DNA of 64,000 nucleotides from CAWJLE01 sp963843645. GTDB taxonomy: Bacteria > Chloroflexota > Anaerolineae > DAOTYC01. A program made the translations under genes and the position numbers. The notes below the pieces were generated by a model. The model saw only the letters and a list, made by a program, of their open reading frames with translations, did not search any database and was not told the origin of the DNA. This document shows positions 7,152 through 15,373 of this stretch, one piece after another. The stretch covers positions 744,001 to 808,000 of the forward strand of contig CAWJLE010000005.1 of assembly GCA_963843645.1 (NCBI GenBank). The letters run 5' to 3'. Within the stretch, counting starts at the first letter, position 1, and the number at the start of each line of letters is the position of its first letter.

Positions 7152-8249
7152 CTATTCGTCCAACTCCCGCGGCAGATCCGTGATCGTCTCTGAGCCTGTT
7201 TCGGTGATGACCACGTTGTCCTCGATACGCACGCCGCCCACGCCTGGGAGGTATATGCCGGGCTCGACGGTGAAAACCATGCCGGGCCGCAGCACCAGCT
7301 CGCTGCCGGCGACGATGTAGGGCGGCTCGTGGATCTCCAGGCCGAGGCCGTGCCCAAGGCGATGTGTGAAGTTCGCTCCGTATCCAGCTGCGGCAATCAC
7401 GGCGCGGGCCGCTGCGTCTACCTGGCCGGCGGTGACGCCTGGACGAGCTGCTGCCCGTCCCGCCTCGTTCGCCTGCCGTACGACGTCGTGGACCCGGCGC
7501 AATTCGTCGGAGATCTGCCCCACCCCATACGTGCGCGTGATATCTGAGCAGTAGCCGCCGAACTTGACGCCTGCGTCGACCACGACCAGGTCGCCGGTTC
7601 GCGCGGGCCGGTTACCTGGCTCGGTGTGCCCCAGGGCGCCGTTCGGGCCGGCCCCTATGATCGGATCGAACGACAGCCGAGCGGCTCCGGCACGCAGTGC
7701 GGCGATGCGATATTCGAGCGCCAGCTCGATCTCGGTGCGCCCCGGCCGGAGGGCGGCCTGGACTGCGTGAAATGCCTCCCTGTTCAGACGTGCCGCCTGT
7801 CGCATCGTCTCAACCTCGGCCGCATCTTTGCACATGCGCAGCTCAGAAATCAGAGGATCCACGTCGACGAAACGAACGCCGGGAGCGTGCTCTTCGAGGC
7901 GCTGCCGCTCCAGTATGCGCATGGTCAGAAACTCGACGCCCAGTCGAGCGCCGGCCAGCTTCTGATCGTGACAGGCCGCGCGAAACGCGCCCGTGTGTCC
8001 TTCCTCGTCCGTGTAGGGATATGGCCGGGTCTGAAAACCCAAGGCCGATTGGAGCCGTTCGACCTCGAAGGCGGGAACGACCAGCGCTGCCGTTCCCTCC
8101 AGCGGCAGCAGGACGACGATCGGCCGTTCGGAGAGGAAGGTATCCAGGCCGGTGAGATAGAGCAAATTGGCGCCGGGGACCAGGGCCACGGCCTGCAACT
8201 GATGCGCGGCCATGAGTTCGCGCAGCGCGGCAACTCGTCGCTCAAACAT
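7152..8249 (-). CDS. M24 family metallopeptidase (Xaa-Pro dipeptidase/aminopeptidase)
   Basis: A two-domain peptidase of 365 residues: an N-terminal creatinase-like domain, then a pita-bread metallopeptidase domain from about residue 130. The dinuclear metal ligands are recognisable in VVDAGVKFGGYCSDITRTY (two Asp), HRLGHGLG (His), FTVEPGIY (Glu) and GVRIEDNVVI (Glu). Cleaves next to proline, releasing amino acids. ATG at 8249 follows GGAGG by 5 bases. First gene of the leftward cluster M24-hutH-Ldh-SDR, a likely amino-acid catabolic unit, with the promoter at 8282-8309. Confidence 0.93.
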   Translation of the reverse strand: MFERRVAALRELMAAHQLQAVALVPGANLLYLTGLDTFLSERPIVVLLPLEGTAALVVPAFEVERLQSALGFQTRPYPYTDEEGHTGAFRAACHDQKLAGARLGVEFLTMRILERQRLEEHAPGVRFVDVDPLISELRMCKDAAEVETMRQAARLNREAFHAVQAALRPGRTEIELALEYRIAALRAGAARLSFDPIIGAGPNGALGHTEPGNRPARTGDLVVVDAGVKFGGYCSDITRTYGVGQISDELRRVHDVVRQANEAGRAAARPGVTAGQVDAAARAVIAAAGYGANFTHRLGHGLGLEIHEPPYIVAGSELVLRPGMVFTVEPGIYLPGVGGVRIEDNVVITETGSETITDLPRELDE

Positions 8250-8281
8250 GTGATCCTCCGAATGATACAGATTGTAGCGTA

Positions 8282-8309
8282 AGTATAGGCGGCGTCCGGC
8301 GGAAGTCAA
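8282..8309 (-). promoter_or_regulatory. Promoter for the M24 peptidase/hutH cluster
   Basis: On the minus strand TTGACT, 16 bases, TATACT, about 33 bases upstream of the peptidase ATG. Confidence 0.65.
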
Positions 8310-8365
8310 CCGTCAGGGCACATCCCTAATTCTGAGGATATTACCGGACAGGTCCGGCGCAGGTT

Positions 8366-8394
8366 TTGCCGCGATGGGTCGTTTGGTGTAGAAT
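8366..8394 (+). promoter_or_regulatory. Promoter for the PASTA kinase gene
   Basis: TTGCCG, 17 bases, TAGAAT, 40 bases before the kinase start; divergent from the promoter at 8282-8309. Confidence 0.6.
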
Positions 8395-8434
8395 AAATCG
8401 GTAAAATCGAGGCAAATAGCAGCACAGGGAAGAG

Positions 8435-10409
8435 ATGCGAATGGCAGGACAGCGGATATTGAGCGATCGTTATCGCCTGCTCGTGAAGGTCGGGGAAGGA
8501 GGCATGGCCGAGGTATATCGCGCCCAGGACACCTTGCTGGGCCGCGCTGTTGCGGTGAAGCTGCTCCGGCCCCAGTACAACAGCGAGTCTTCCTTCTTGG
8601 TCCGCTTCTTGCAAGAGGCGCAGGCGGCCGCCGGTCTGTCGCATCCCAACATTGTAACGGTGTACGACGTGGGGCAGGACGGCGACCAGCGCTACATCGT
8701 CATGGAATACGTCGAGGGTGTGAGCCTCAAGGAGATCATCCTCGAGTCAGCGCCTTTCAGCGTCGATCGGGCGACGGACATCGGACTCCAGATCTGCCGC
8801 GCGGTCGCGGTGGCTCACCGGGCCGGACTCGTCCACCGCGATATCAAGCCGCAGAACGTTCTTTTCACGGGGGACGGCCGCGTCAAAGTCACCGACTTCG
8901 GCATCGCTCGAGCCTTGGGCGCGCCCAAGAATCTGACGGAACAGGGCACGGTGTGGGGCACTCCGCACTACATCTCGCCGGAGCAGGCTTCCGGTGAGGA
9001 AGTCGGCCCTCCGTCCGACGTCTACTCTATCGGTATCGTGATGTTCGAGATGCTGACAGGCCGGCTGCCTTTCGAGGGGCCGTCGAGCGTGGCGATCGCC
9101 ATGAAGCACGTGCGCGAGCCGGCGCCGCCGGTGACCCGCTGGAATCCCGGCGTGCCGCCGGAGCTTGCTCGCCTGGTGGCCCGGGCGTTGCTCGAAGTCG
9201 CCCGAGGATCGATACGCAACCGCGTCGGAATTTGCCCAGGCCCTGCGCGTCTACCAGCGCACCCGGCAGGAAAGAGCAGAATCGCCCGAGTTGATCGGCC
9301 CCGAGCCGATCTCGCCCGCGTCGAGATCCTGGCCGGGCTATGCCGGCGAAAACGCGCGGTCCGCCGCCTGGCCGGAACGGGTGCCACACATCGAGTATGC
9401 CGATGAACCAAACGCAACGAGCCACGAACGTCTGGATCCGCTGACTATTGGGGTCGTTGCGGTGGCTTTCGTCGCCATGATCGCGTTGATCCCCCTCGGG
9501 ATCTTCTTGTTCCAGAGCTTCGCGGCCAAAAGCCCTCCGCCTCCGCCACCACCCCTACCGCCGACGCCCATCGTCTTGCGCGACGACGTCCGCGTGCCAT
9601 CGCTGGTGGGTGTGAGCCGCGACGAAGCTAACAACCTGGTGCTGATGGCCGGCCTGCGAATGGACGTGGCGGAAGAACGGAACAGTGACACCGTGCCCCT
9701 GGGTCGCATCATCGAACAGGAACGACAACCCGGTCAGCTGGCCCGCCGAGGTGACGTCATTCGGGTCGTGGTCAGCAAGGGCCCCAAGCCGGTCACCGTG
9801 CAATTGCCGCGCTACGTGGGGCGGGACGTGGCAGAGGCCAGGAAAGACATCGAGGGCAAAGGCCTGGTGGTCCAGGCTGCCGAGCAGTGGGGCGGAACCA
9901 CGCCTGCCGGCACCGTTATGCAGCAGGACCCGCCGGAGAACGCGGTCGTGCAGCCGAATTCGACCGTCAAGCTGGTGGTCAGCACGGGACCGCGTATTGC
10001 TGTGAACGCGGTCATCAACAGCGGCATCACGTTGATGGCCTTCGACCTGGAACGAGACACGTTCAATGCGGGCGAGACTCTGCCGCTAACGTTGTACTGG
10101 ACGGCGACCGTCGCACAGCGCCAGGACTTCAGCGTGTTCGTTCACTTGATGAAGGACGGCCAGATGGTCGCGCAGCAGGACAATCCGCCGGTCCAAGGAG
10201 CGCGCCCAACTTCCGGCTGGGTACCCGAGGAGATCATCCGCGATCCGTACGCGCTCGTGGTGCCGGCGAATGCTCCACCCGGGACGTATTGGATCGAAGT
10301 AGGCATGTACAATCAGGCGCAGCAGCGTCAATCTGTCACGAGTCCCGGCTCGGCCAGGGTGTCCAACAGCGCTCTGCTGCTGAAAGAGATTACCGTTCAG
10401 GGACGGTAA
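8435..10409 (+). CDS. PASTA-domain serine/threonine protein kinase, apparent frameshift near 9195
   Basis: Membrane Hanks-type kinase of the PknB/PrkC kind that senses cell-wall fragments. The kinase domain shows GEGGMAEVY, Lys42 in VAVKLL, HRDIKPQN (Asp136) and DFGIA. After the frame change near 9195 (one extra base in CTCGAAG would restore SPEDRYATASEF) come a membrane helix about 9450-9515, a proline stretch and two PASTA repeats (from VRVPSLVGVSRDEANN and from VQLPRYVGRDVAEARK). The roughly 135-residue C-terminal region is an extra beta-sandwich-like extracellular domain also seen in other Chloroflexota surface proteins. The frameshift is probably a sequencing error because both halves are well conserved. 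ATG at 8435 or 8441. Confidence 0.9.
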
Positions 10410-10497
10410 ACATAACCGCATAGACGAGTCCCCTGTTGTGCCTCGCAAATTGAAAGATCGTCCTCAACGTGGTTTGGACCGGCTTGTTAAGATTGTG

Positions 10498-10527
10498 TTG
10501 GCAAATTGACTGGTTTTCTGGTATAAT
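10498..10527 (+). promoter_or_regulatory. Promoter for ftsH
   Basis: TTGGCA, 18-base spacer, perfect TATAAT. The predicted transcript start is about 105 bases before the ftsH GTG, leaving a moderate leader in which no ORF or clear structure was seen. Confidence 0.75.
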
Positions 10528-10639
10528 TCACCGGATGTAACATGTGCGTGATGCACTCATGCCAGGTAGACACATTTTAAGGAAGCAACTCCTTGTGGGT
10601 CGCGGTGCGCGACTTTAGGTGGGATGTGGAGGAAAGACG

Positions 10640-12490
10640 GTGAGTTCTGGATGGATGCGTAATGGCTTTGTGTATTTCCTTATCTTGGTCGCGGTTATCG
10701 CTTTGTTCTTCAGCGTCTTCTCGCCCCAAAGCCCGGCCACAACGCTGGACTTGACCACGCTGGCGCAGCGCGTGTCTGAGGGCAAGGTCGACAAGCTGTT
10801 GGTCAACGGCGACGAGATAAAAGTCTACTACAAAGATAGCCGTGAGCCGGTGATTGCACGCAAAGAGCACAACTCCGACCTGGTGCAGACGCTGACGAAC
10901 TTGGGCGTGCCCAAGGATAAGATTCTGGCTGCGAACATCGAGGTGGAGAAGCCGAGTGACTGGGGCAGCTGGGTAACGATTCTGAGTGGTGTTTTGCCGC
11001 TGATATTCGTTGGCGCCCTATTCTATTTCCTGATGAGACAAGCGCAGGGCAGCAACAGCCAGGCCCTGTCCTTCGGAAAGAGCCGGGCGAGAATGTTTAC
11101 GGGGGACAAACCGACGGTGACGTTCGCCGACGTAGCAGGTGTGACCGAGGCCAAGCAAGAACTGGCGGAGGTAGTGGAATTCCTGCGCGAGCCGGAGAAG
11201 TTCGTCCAGCTCGGTGCCCGGATCCCCAAAGGCGTGCTGCTCGTGGGGGCGCCGGGTACCGGCAAGACGCTGCTGGCCAAGGCGGTGTCAGGCGAGGCCG
11301 GAGTGCCCTTCTTCAGCATCAGTGGCTCCGAATTCGTGGAGATGTTCGTAGGTGTGGGCGCCAGCCGCGTGCGTGACCTGTTCGATCAGGCCAAGCGGAA
11401 CTCACCGTGCATCGTTTTCGTCGACGAGATCGACGCCGTCGGCCGGCACCGTGGTGCAGGTCTGGGCGGCAGCCACGATGAGCGTGAACAGACCCTGAAC
11501 CAGATACTCGTCGAAATGGACGGGTTCGATACTGACACCAACGTAATCGTCGTCGCTGCCACAAACCGCCCGGACATTCTGGATCCTGCACTGCTGCGTC
11601 CAGGTCGTTTCGACCGGCGCGTGGTGCTCGACCGACCGGATATGGTTGGCCGCAAGGCCATCCTGGAAGTGCACGTGCGCGGCAAGCCGCTCGGCCCGGA
11701 CGTGGATCTGGAGACGCTGGCCAAACAGACGCCGGGCTTCGTGGGCGCGGACATCGAGAACATGATCAATGAGGCTGCCATCCTGGCAGCGCGCCGCGAC
11801 AAGAAGCTGATCAACATGTCCGAGTTCCAGGAGGCGGTCGAGCGTGTATTGGCCGGACCTGAGCGCCGCAGCCGCATTATCAGTGACAGTGAGAAGCGGG
11901 TGATTGCCTATCACGAGGCAGGTCATGCCCTGGTGATGCGTGCGCTGCCCAACAGCGACCCGGTGCACAAGGTTTCCATCGTGGCGCGCGGCATGGCGCT
12001 GGGCTACACGATGCCTTTGCCGGTAGATGATCGCTATCTGCAGAGCCGCTCCAAGTTCCGCGATGAGCTGGCGGGCCTGCTGGGAGGGCGAGCGTCGGAA
12101 GAGATCGTCTTCAACGAAATCACCACCGGTGCCTCGAATGACCTGGAACGCGCCACCAAGCTGGCGCGCTCGATGGTCACGCAGTACGGCATGAGCGACA
12201 AACTGGGCCCGCGGACGTTCGGCGAAAAGGAAGAGCTGGTTTTCCTGGGCAAGGAAATCGGCGAACAGCGCAACTATAGTGAAGAAGTCGCCAGGTCCAT
12301 CGATTCGGAGGTGCGCAGCCTCATTGAGGAGGCGCACAGCCGTGCGAAGGCTGTCCTGACGGCCGAGCGCGCCACACTGGACGCCGTTGCTCAGAAGCTG
12401 ATCGAAGTGGAAAGCATCGATGCTGGGGAGCTCAACGCCATCATCGCGGCGTACCAGGGTGGTGATGGAACTGCCCCAGCCGCAGCGTAG
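10640..12490 (+). CDS. ftsH: ATP-dependent zinc metalloprotease FtsH
   Basis: Membrane-anchored AAA+ protease for quality control of membrane and regulatory proteins. From the GTG start (GGAGG, 7-base spacing) the order is: first membrane helix about residues 8-28, extracytoplasmic loop, second helix about 110-132, AAA domain with Walker A GAPGTGKT (203-210), Walker B IVFVDEIDAVG, second region of homology NRPDILDPALLRPGRFDRR, and the zinc site HEAGH (425-429). At 616 residues it is normal length. An upstream in-frame ATG at 10619 lacks a ribosome binding site. Confidence 0.97.
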   Translation: MSSGWMRNGFVYFLILVAVIALFFSVFSPQSPATTLDLTTLAQRVSEGKVDKLLVNGDEIKVYYKDSREPVIARKEHNSDLVQTLTNLGVPKDKILAANIEVEKPSDWGSWVTILSGVLPLIFVGALFYFLMRQAQGSNSQALSFGKSRARMFTGDKPTVTFADVAGVTEAKQELAEVVEFLREPEKFVQLGARIPKGVLLVGAPGTGKTLLAKAVSGEAGVPFFSISGSEFVEMFVGVGASRVRDLFDQAKRNSPCIVFVDEIDAVGRHRGAGLGGSHDEREQTLNQILVEMDGFDTDTNVIVVAATNRPDILDPALLRPGRFDRRVVLDRPDMVGRKAILEVHVRGKPLGPDVDLETLAKQTPGFVGADIENMINEAAILAARRDKKLINMSEFQEAVERVLAGPERRSRIISDSEKRVIAYHEAGHALVMRALPNSDPVHKVSIVARGMALGYTMPLPVDDRYLQSRSKFRDELAGLLGGRASEEIVFNEITTGASNDLERATKLARSMVTQYGMSDKLGPRTFGEKEELVFLGKEIGEQRNYSEEVARSIDSEVRSLIEEAHSRAKAVLTAERATLDAVAQKLIEVESIDAGELNAIIAAYQGGDGTAPAAA

Positions 12491-12526
12491 AGACCTCCGA
12501 AGTCTCTCTCAGACTTTCCGGAGTCT
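12491..12526. repeat. Imperfect AGACTTCCGAAGTCT-type hairpin after ftsH
   Basis: Two near-complementary 15-16 base segments (12491-12505 and 12511-12526) directly follow the ftsH stop. Same palindrome family as at 43115 and 60436. There is no T tract on the plus strand. Confidence 0.5.
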
Positions 12527-12558
12527 GGAAGTAGCATCGTAAGCCTGGAGGATGCGCA

Positions 12559-12951
12559 ATGGAGATCCCGCCGGGACTCGTTGGAGAGAAGGCGGTTGTG
12601 GTGACGGAAGCGTTGACCGCGCGGCATCTGGGCAGCGGCAAGGTTGCCGTTCTGGCAACCCCGGCCATGATCATGCTCATGGAGCAAACTTCCATGGAGG
12701 TCGTGGAGCCGTACCTGGAGGCCGACCAGCAGACGGTCGGCACTCGCGTGGACGTGCAGCATCTGGCCGCGACCCCGGAGGGCATGAGGATTCGCATCCG
12801 GGCTGAGTTGCAGCAGGTCAACGGGCGCCGACTGACGTATCACGTGGAGGCCTTCGACGCCATGGAGAAGATTGGCGAAGGCACGCACGAACGGGCGATC
12901 ATAAACCTGGAACGTTTCGAACAGAAGCTCGCCGCAAAGCGCCAGGGCTAG
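12559..12951 (+). CDS. FlK-like thioesterase family protein (hotdog fold)
   Basis: A 130-residue single-domain hotdog protein resembling the fluoroacetyl-CoA thioesterase family. Thr34 (TPAMIMLMEQTSM), Glu42 in the same block and His68 (GTRVDVQHLAATP) have exactly the spacing of the Thr42/Glu50/His76 triad known for FlK. The conserved end GEGTHERAIINLERF is also present. The substrate is probably a small acyl-CoA; fluoroacetate should not be assumed, since most family members are uncharacterised. GGAGG precedes the ATG by 7 bases. Confidence 0.88.
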   Translation: MEIPPGLVGEKAVVVTEALTARHLGSGKVAVLATPAMIMLMEQTSMEVVEPYLEADQQTVGTRVDVQHLAATPEGMRIRIRAELQQVNGRRLTYHVEAFDAMEKIGEGTHERAIINLERFEQKLAAKRQG

Positions 12952-12953
12952 AC

Positions 12954-13046
12954 GACGGCGAACCACGGGTACACGGAGGCCACAGAGAGAAGTCAAGAGC
13001 CTCTTGACTTCTCTCTGTGGCCTCCGTGTGCCCGTGGTTCGCCGTC
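12954..13046. repeat. Large intergenic palindrome with 46-base arms
   Basis: Arms 12954-12999 and 13001-13046 are reverse complements with a single mismatch and essentially no loop. It lies between convergent genes, so it may act as a bidirectional terminator. Its core (CACGGAGGCCACAGAGAG) resembles the repeats flanking the GxxExxY gene. Confidence 0.9.
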
Positions 13047-13055
13047 AGGACGCTC

Positions 13056-13307
13056 TCAGGCGATGTGGGACTCGGGCGACAGCGGGCGCGCGCGCCAGAT
13101 GAGGTCGGCCGGCTCCAGGCAGAGCTCGAACACGACGTGGCCGGCGGCCATGACCAGAACGCAGCGGCGCAAGCCCGCGTCCGATGGCTCGGTCCATTGG
13201 CGGCCGGTGGAAGTCACCGCGAGATCACGTCCTTGCCACGTGAACGAGCGCACCGTCACTTCACCGGTATCGCTGATGCGCGCTTCAATCGTCACAGGTT
13301 GGCGCAT
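13056..13307 (-). CDS. Small conserved-looking hypothetical protein
   Basis: An 83-residue protein that I cannot assign to a named family. It reads as a small beta-rich domain (VTIEARISDTGEVTVRSF, then WQGRDLAVTSTGRQW), ending HVVFELCLEPADLIWRARPL; Trp-rich domains of this size often sit near DNA-metabolism genes, though nothing here proves a role. The ATG at 13307 is chosen because GAGGTG lies 7 bases upstream. It overlaps the end of the CinA-type gene by 23 bases, so the two are probably cotranscribed. Confidence 0.6.
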   Translation of the reverse strand: MRQPVTIEARISDTGEVTVRSFTWQGRDLAVTSTGRQWTEPSDAGLRRCVLVMAAGHVVFELCLEPADLIWRARPLSPESHIA

Positions 13308-13830
13308 CCGTGCGCACCTCATTTGCCAGCGCACCTTCCGACAGGTGGCGCAGAAGCAAAGCCAACGCCGCGTCCACAGCGCGCTCCTTGTTCAGCAGGC
13401 GGTCGCCTGGGAAAACGAAGCGCTCTACGGCCTCGCCTGCCCGTCCCGCCAGCGCGACGTAGGTCAGGCCCACAGGTTTCTGCGGCGAGCCGCCAGTAGG
13501 CCCCGCAATACCCGTGGTAGAGAGGGCGAGATCCGCGCCGAAAGCGCGTAACACTCCGCGTGCCATCTCCTGCGCCGTCGGCTCGCTGACTGCACCGTGC
13601 GCCTCCAGAACCGCGTGTGGAACGCTCAGAAACCGCTCTTTGGCCTCATTGGAGTAGGCGACGACCCCGCCCAGCAGATAACCTGAACTCCCGGACACGT
13701 TGGTCAACCGGTGGGCCAGCAAGCCACCGGAGCACGACTCGGCCACAGCCAGGGTCAGGTGTAATCGCGTGAGCATGAGCCCTACCTTCTCTTCCAGCGG
13801 GACTCCATGCATTTCCGGCACTTCGACCAT
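13285..13830 (-). CDS. pncC: CinA C-terminal domain protein (nicotinamide-nucleotide amidohydrolase)
   Basis: A 181-residue stand-alone version of the CinA C-terminal domain, which deamidates nicotinamide mononucleotide for NAD recycling. Family motifs: AESCSGGLLAHRLTNVSGSS, GGVVAYSNEAKERFL, GAVSEPTAQEMA, and TGIAGPTGGSPQKPVGLTYV. There is no N-terminal molybdopterin-like (COG1058) half, so it corresponds to PncC rather than full CinA. The start is uncertain: ATG at 13830 has only a G-rich stretch upstream, and an ATG six codons later is possible. Confidence 0.92.
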   Translation of the reverse strand: MVEVPEMHGVPLEEKVGLMLTRLHLTLAVAESCSGGLLAHRLTNVSGSSGYLLGGVVAYSNEAKERFLSVPHAVLEAHGAVSEPTAQEMARGVLRAFGADLALSTTGIAGPTGGSPQKPVGLTYVALAGRAGEAVERFVFPGDRLLNKERAVDAALALLLRHLSEGALANEVRTDAPTCDD

Positions 13831-13996
13831 ATCCCCAGCCCCCCTTTCATCGTACCGCTGTAAGCCACATCATAGTCCCTCGTCCGTTTTTTTTCAACCT
13901 CAAACCGCACTTTCCCGGCTCTTGGTCGCAGATCCTGGTTCGCCGGCAATCGTCGGTGGCGCTTCGCCCGAAATCTCGGATGCCGTGCGCGGACAC

Positions 13997-14025
13997 TTGA
14001 CAATCGTTGGCAGGGTGGATATCAT
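13997..14025 (+). promoter_or_regulatory. Strong promoter giving a probable leaderless MFS transcript
   Basis: Perfect TTGACA, 17-base spacer, TATCAT. The -10 box ends 7 bases before the ATG at 14033, so transcription should begin at or next to the start codon; there is no Shine-Dalgarno sequence. Confidence 0.7.
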
Positions 14026-14032
14026 ATCGCGC

Positions 14033-15256
14033 ATGCCAATATCCCGCGGTCGTACTCTGTTCACTACTGCACTGGGCCACTTCACGGTGGACCTGTACTC
14101 CGCACTGGTCCCAATTCTTCTGGCCCAGTTGTCTCGCCCATTCCACCTGTCCAACACGCAAATCGGCCTGGCGGTGCTCTCATACGCGGCGGCGTCAGCG
14201 CTGTCGCAGCCGGTCTTCGGCTTCGTCGCCGACCGGATTGGCGGGCGCCTGTTGGCGACGGTCGGGGTGCTGTGGTGCGGCGCGTGGCTCGCCGTGGCTG
14301 GTTTCGCGCCGAGCTACCACCCACTGGTGGCCGCGCTCATGATGGCCGGACTCGGCTCCGGCGCATACCATCCACAAGGAGCCGTGCGCGCATCAGTGGC
14401 GACGGCCGGTCAGCGCGGCGTTGCGACGTCGCTCTTCTTCCTGGGCGGCAGCATGGGCATGGCTCTGGGTCCGTTCCTGGGTGGGCAGATGCTTCCCGCC
14501 TGGGGACCACACAGCCTGGGTCTGGTCTCGTTCTTGACGCTGCCGGTGGCTTGGCAGGTTTGGCACGTATTCGCCGAATCGAGACGTCCCATGGCGGGCG
14601 CCGACCTCTCTGCACGTGGGGCCGGTGCATCGAAGCCGCGGCTGGGCATGGATTGGAGCCTTCTGCCGATATGGATCGCGGGGGCGTTGCTGGTGGCGCA
14701 GGGGGCGCGAGCCTGGGTGAGCGACAGCTCCAACGCTTACGTCCCCAAGTTCTTCCTGGATCAGGGCCTGTTGCCCGCGGAGTACGGCCTGATCGCGTCG
14801 GTGTTTCTCATTGGCGGTTCGGTAGGTGGTCTGCTCGGCGGCTACCTCTCCGATCGCGTCAACAAAAAGCTGGTCATGTCCGGCGCGCTGTTCCTGACGG
14901 CGCCGAGCCTGTATCTGTTCTTTCACTCGCCGCCGGAAACGCGGCTGTTTTTTGGCTTCCTGGCGGGCCTCTGTCTCGCCGCGCCGTTCACTCCAACCCT
15001 GATGATTCTGCAGGGTTTGATGCCCGAGCGGCTCACCACGATCACCGGACTGGCAATGACGTTTTTCTTCCTCGCGGGCGGCATCGGCACGTCGATGACA
15101 GGCGTCCTGGCCGATCGCTTTGGTTTGGGCCAGACCATGAATGTCAATACAGGCATCGTAGTCTTCGGGGCGCTGATCAGCCTGCTCGTGCCAGCGCGGC
15201 ATACGGTGACGGCGGCTCTGAAGCCGCTGTTTCAGGCGGCAGACGAATCCGGATAG
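14033..15256 (+). CDS. MFS transporter, FSR (fosmidomycin-resistance)-like
   Basis: A 407-residue major-facilitator protein with about 12 hydrophobic helices in two halves around a central charged loop. The start GHFTVDLYSALVPILLAQL and the MFS loops GFVADRIGGRL and GGYLSDRVNKKL (helix 2-3 and 8-9 A-motifs) fit the FSR-like group of drug/metabolite exporters. The substrate is unknown. The reading frame is open far upstream, but the ATG at 14033 is supported by homology and by the promoter immediately before it, implying leaderless translation. Confidence 0.88.
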   Translation: MPISRGRTLFTTALGHFTVDLYSALVPILLAQLSRPFHLSNTQIGLAVLSYAAASALSQPVFGFVADRIGGRLLATVGVLWCGAWLAVAGFAPSYHPLVAALMMAGLGSGAYHPQGAVRASVATAGQRGVATSLFFLGGSMGMALGPFLGGQMLPAWGPHSLGLVSFLTLPVAWQVWHVFAESRRPMAGADLSARGAGASKPRLGMDWSLLPIWIAGALLVAQGARAWVSDSSNAYVPKFFLDQGLLPAEYGLIASVFLIGGSVGGLLGGYLSDRVNKKLVMSGALFLTAPSLYLFFHSPPETRLFFGFLAGLCLAAPFTPTLMILQGLMPERLTTITGLAMTFFFLAGGIGTSMTGVLADRFGLGQTMNVNTGIVVFGALISLLVPARHTVTAALKPLFQAADESG

Positions 15257-15297
15257 CGTTTCGTCTACATTCGGGGACACGCCGAGACACGGAGATA

Positions 15298-15337
15298 GCG
15301 AAGAGCCTGGCTCATTCCACCGAGCCAGGCTCTTCGC
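15298..15337. terminator. Bidirectional hairpin terminator between MFS and radical SAM genes
   Basis: A perfect 16-bp stem (GCGAAGAGCCTGGCTC) with an 8-base loop between two convergent genes. No strong T tract on either side, so factor-dependent or weak intrinsic termination is possible. Confidence 0.7.
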
Positions 15338-15373
15338 TGATTCTCTTCGTCTTGGCCATTCGGCGCCGAGACG

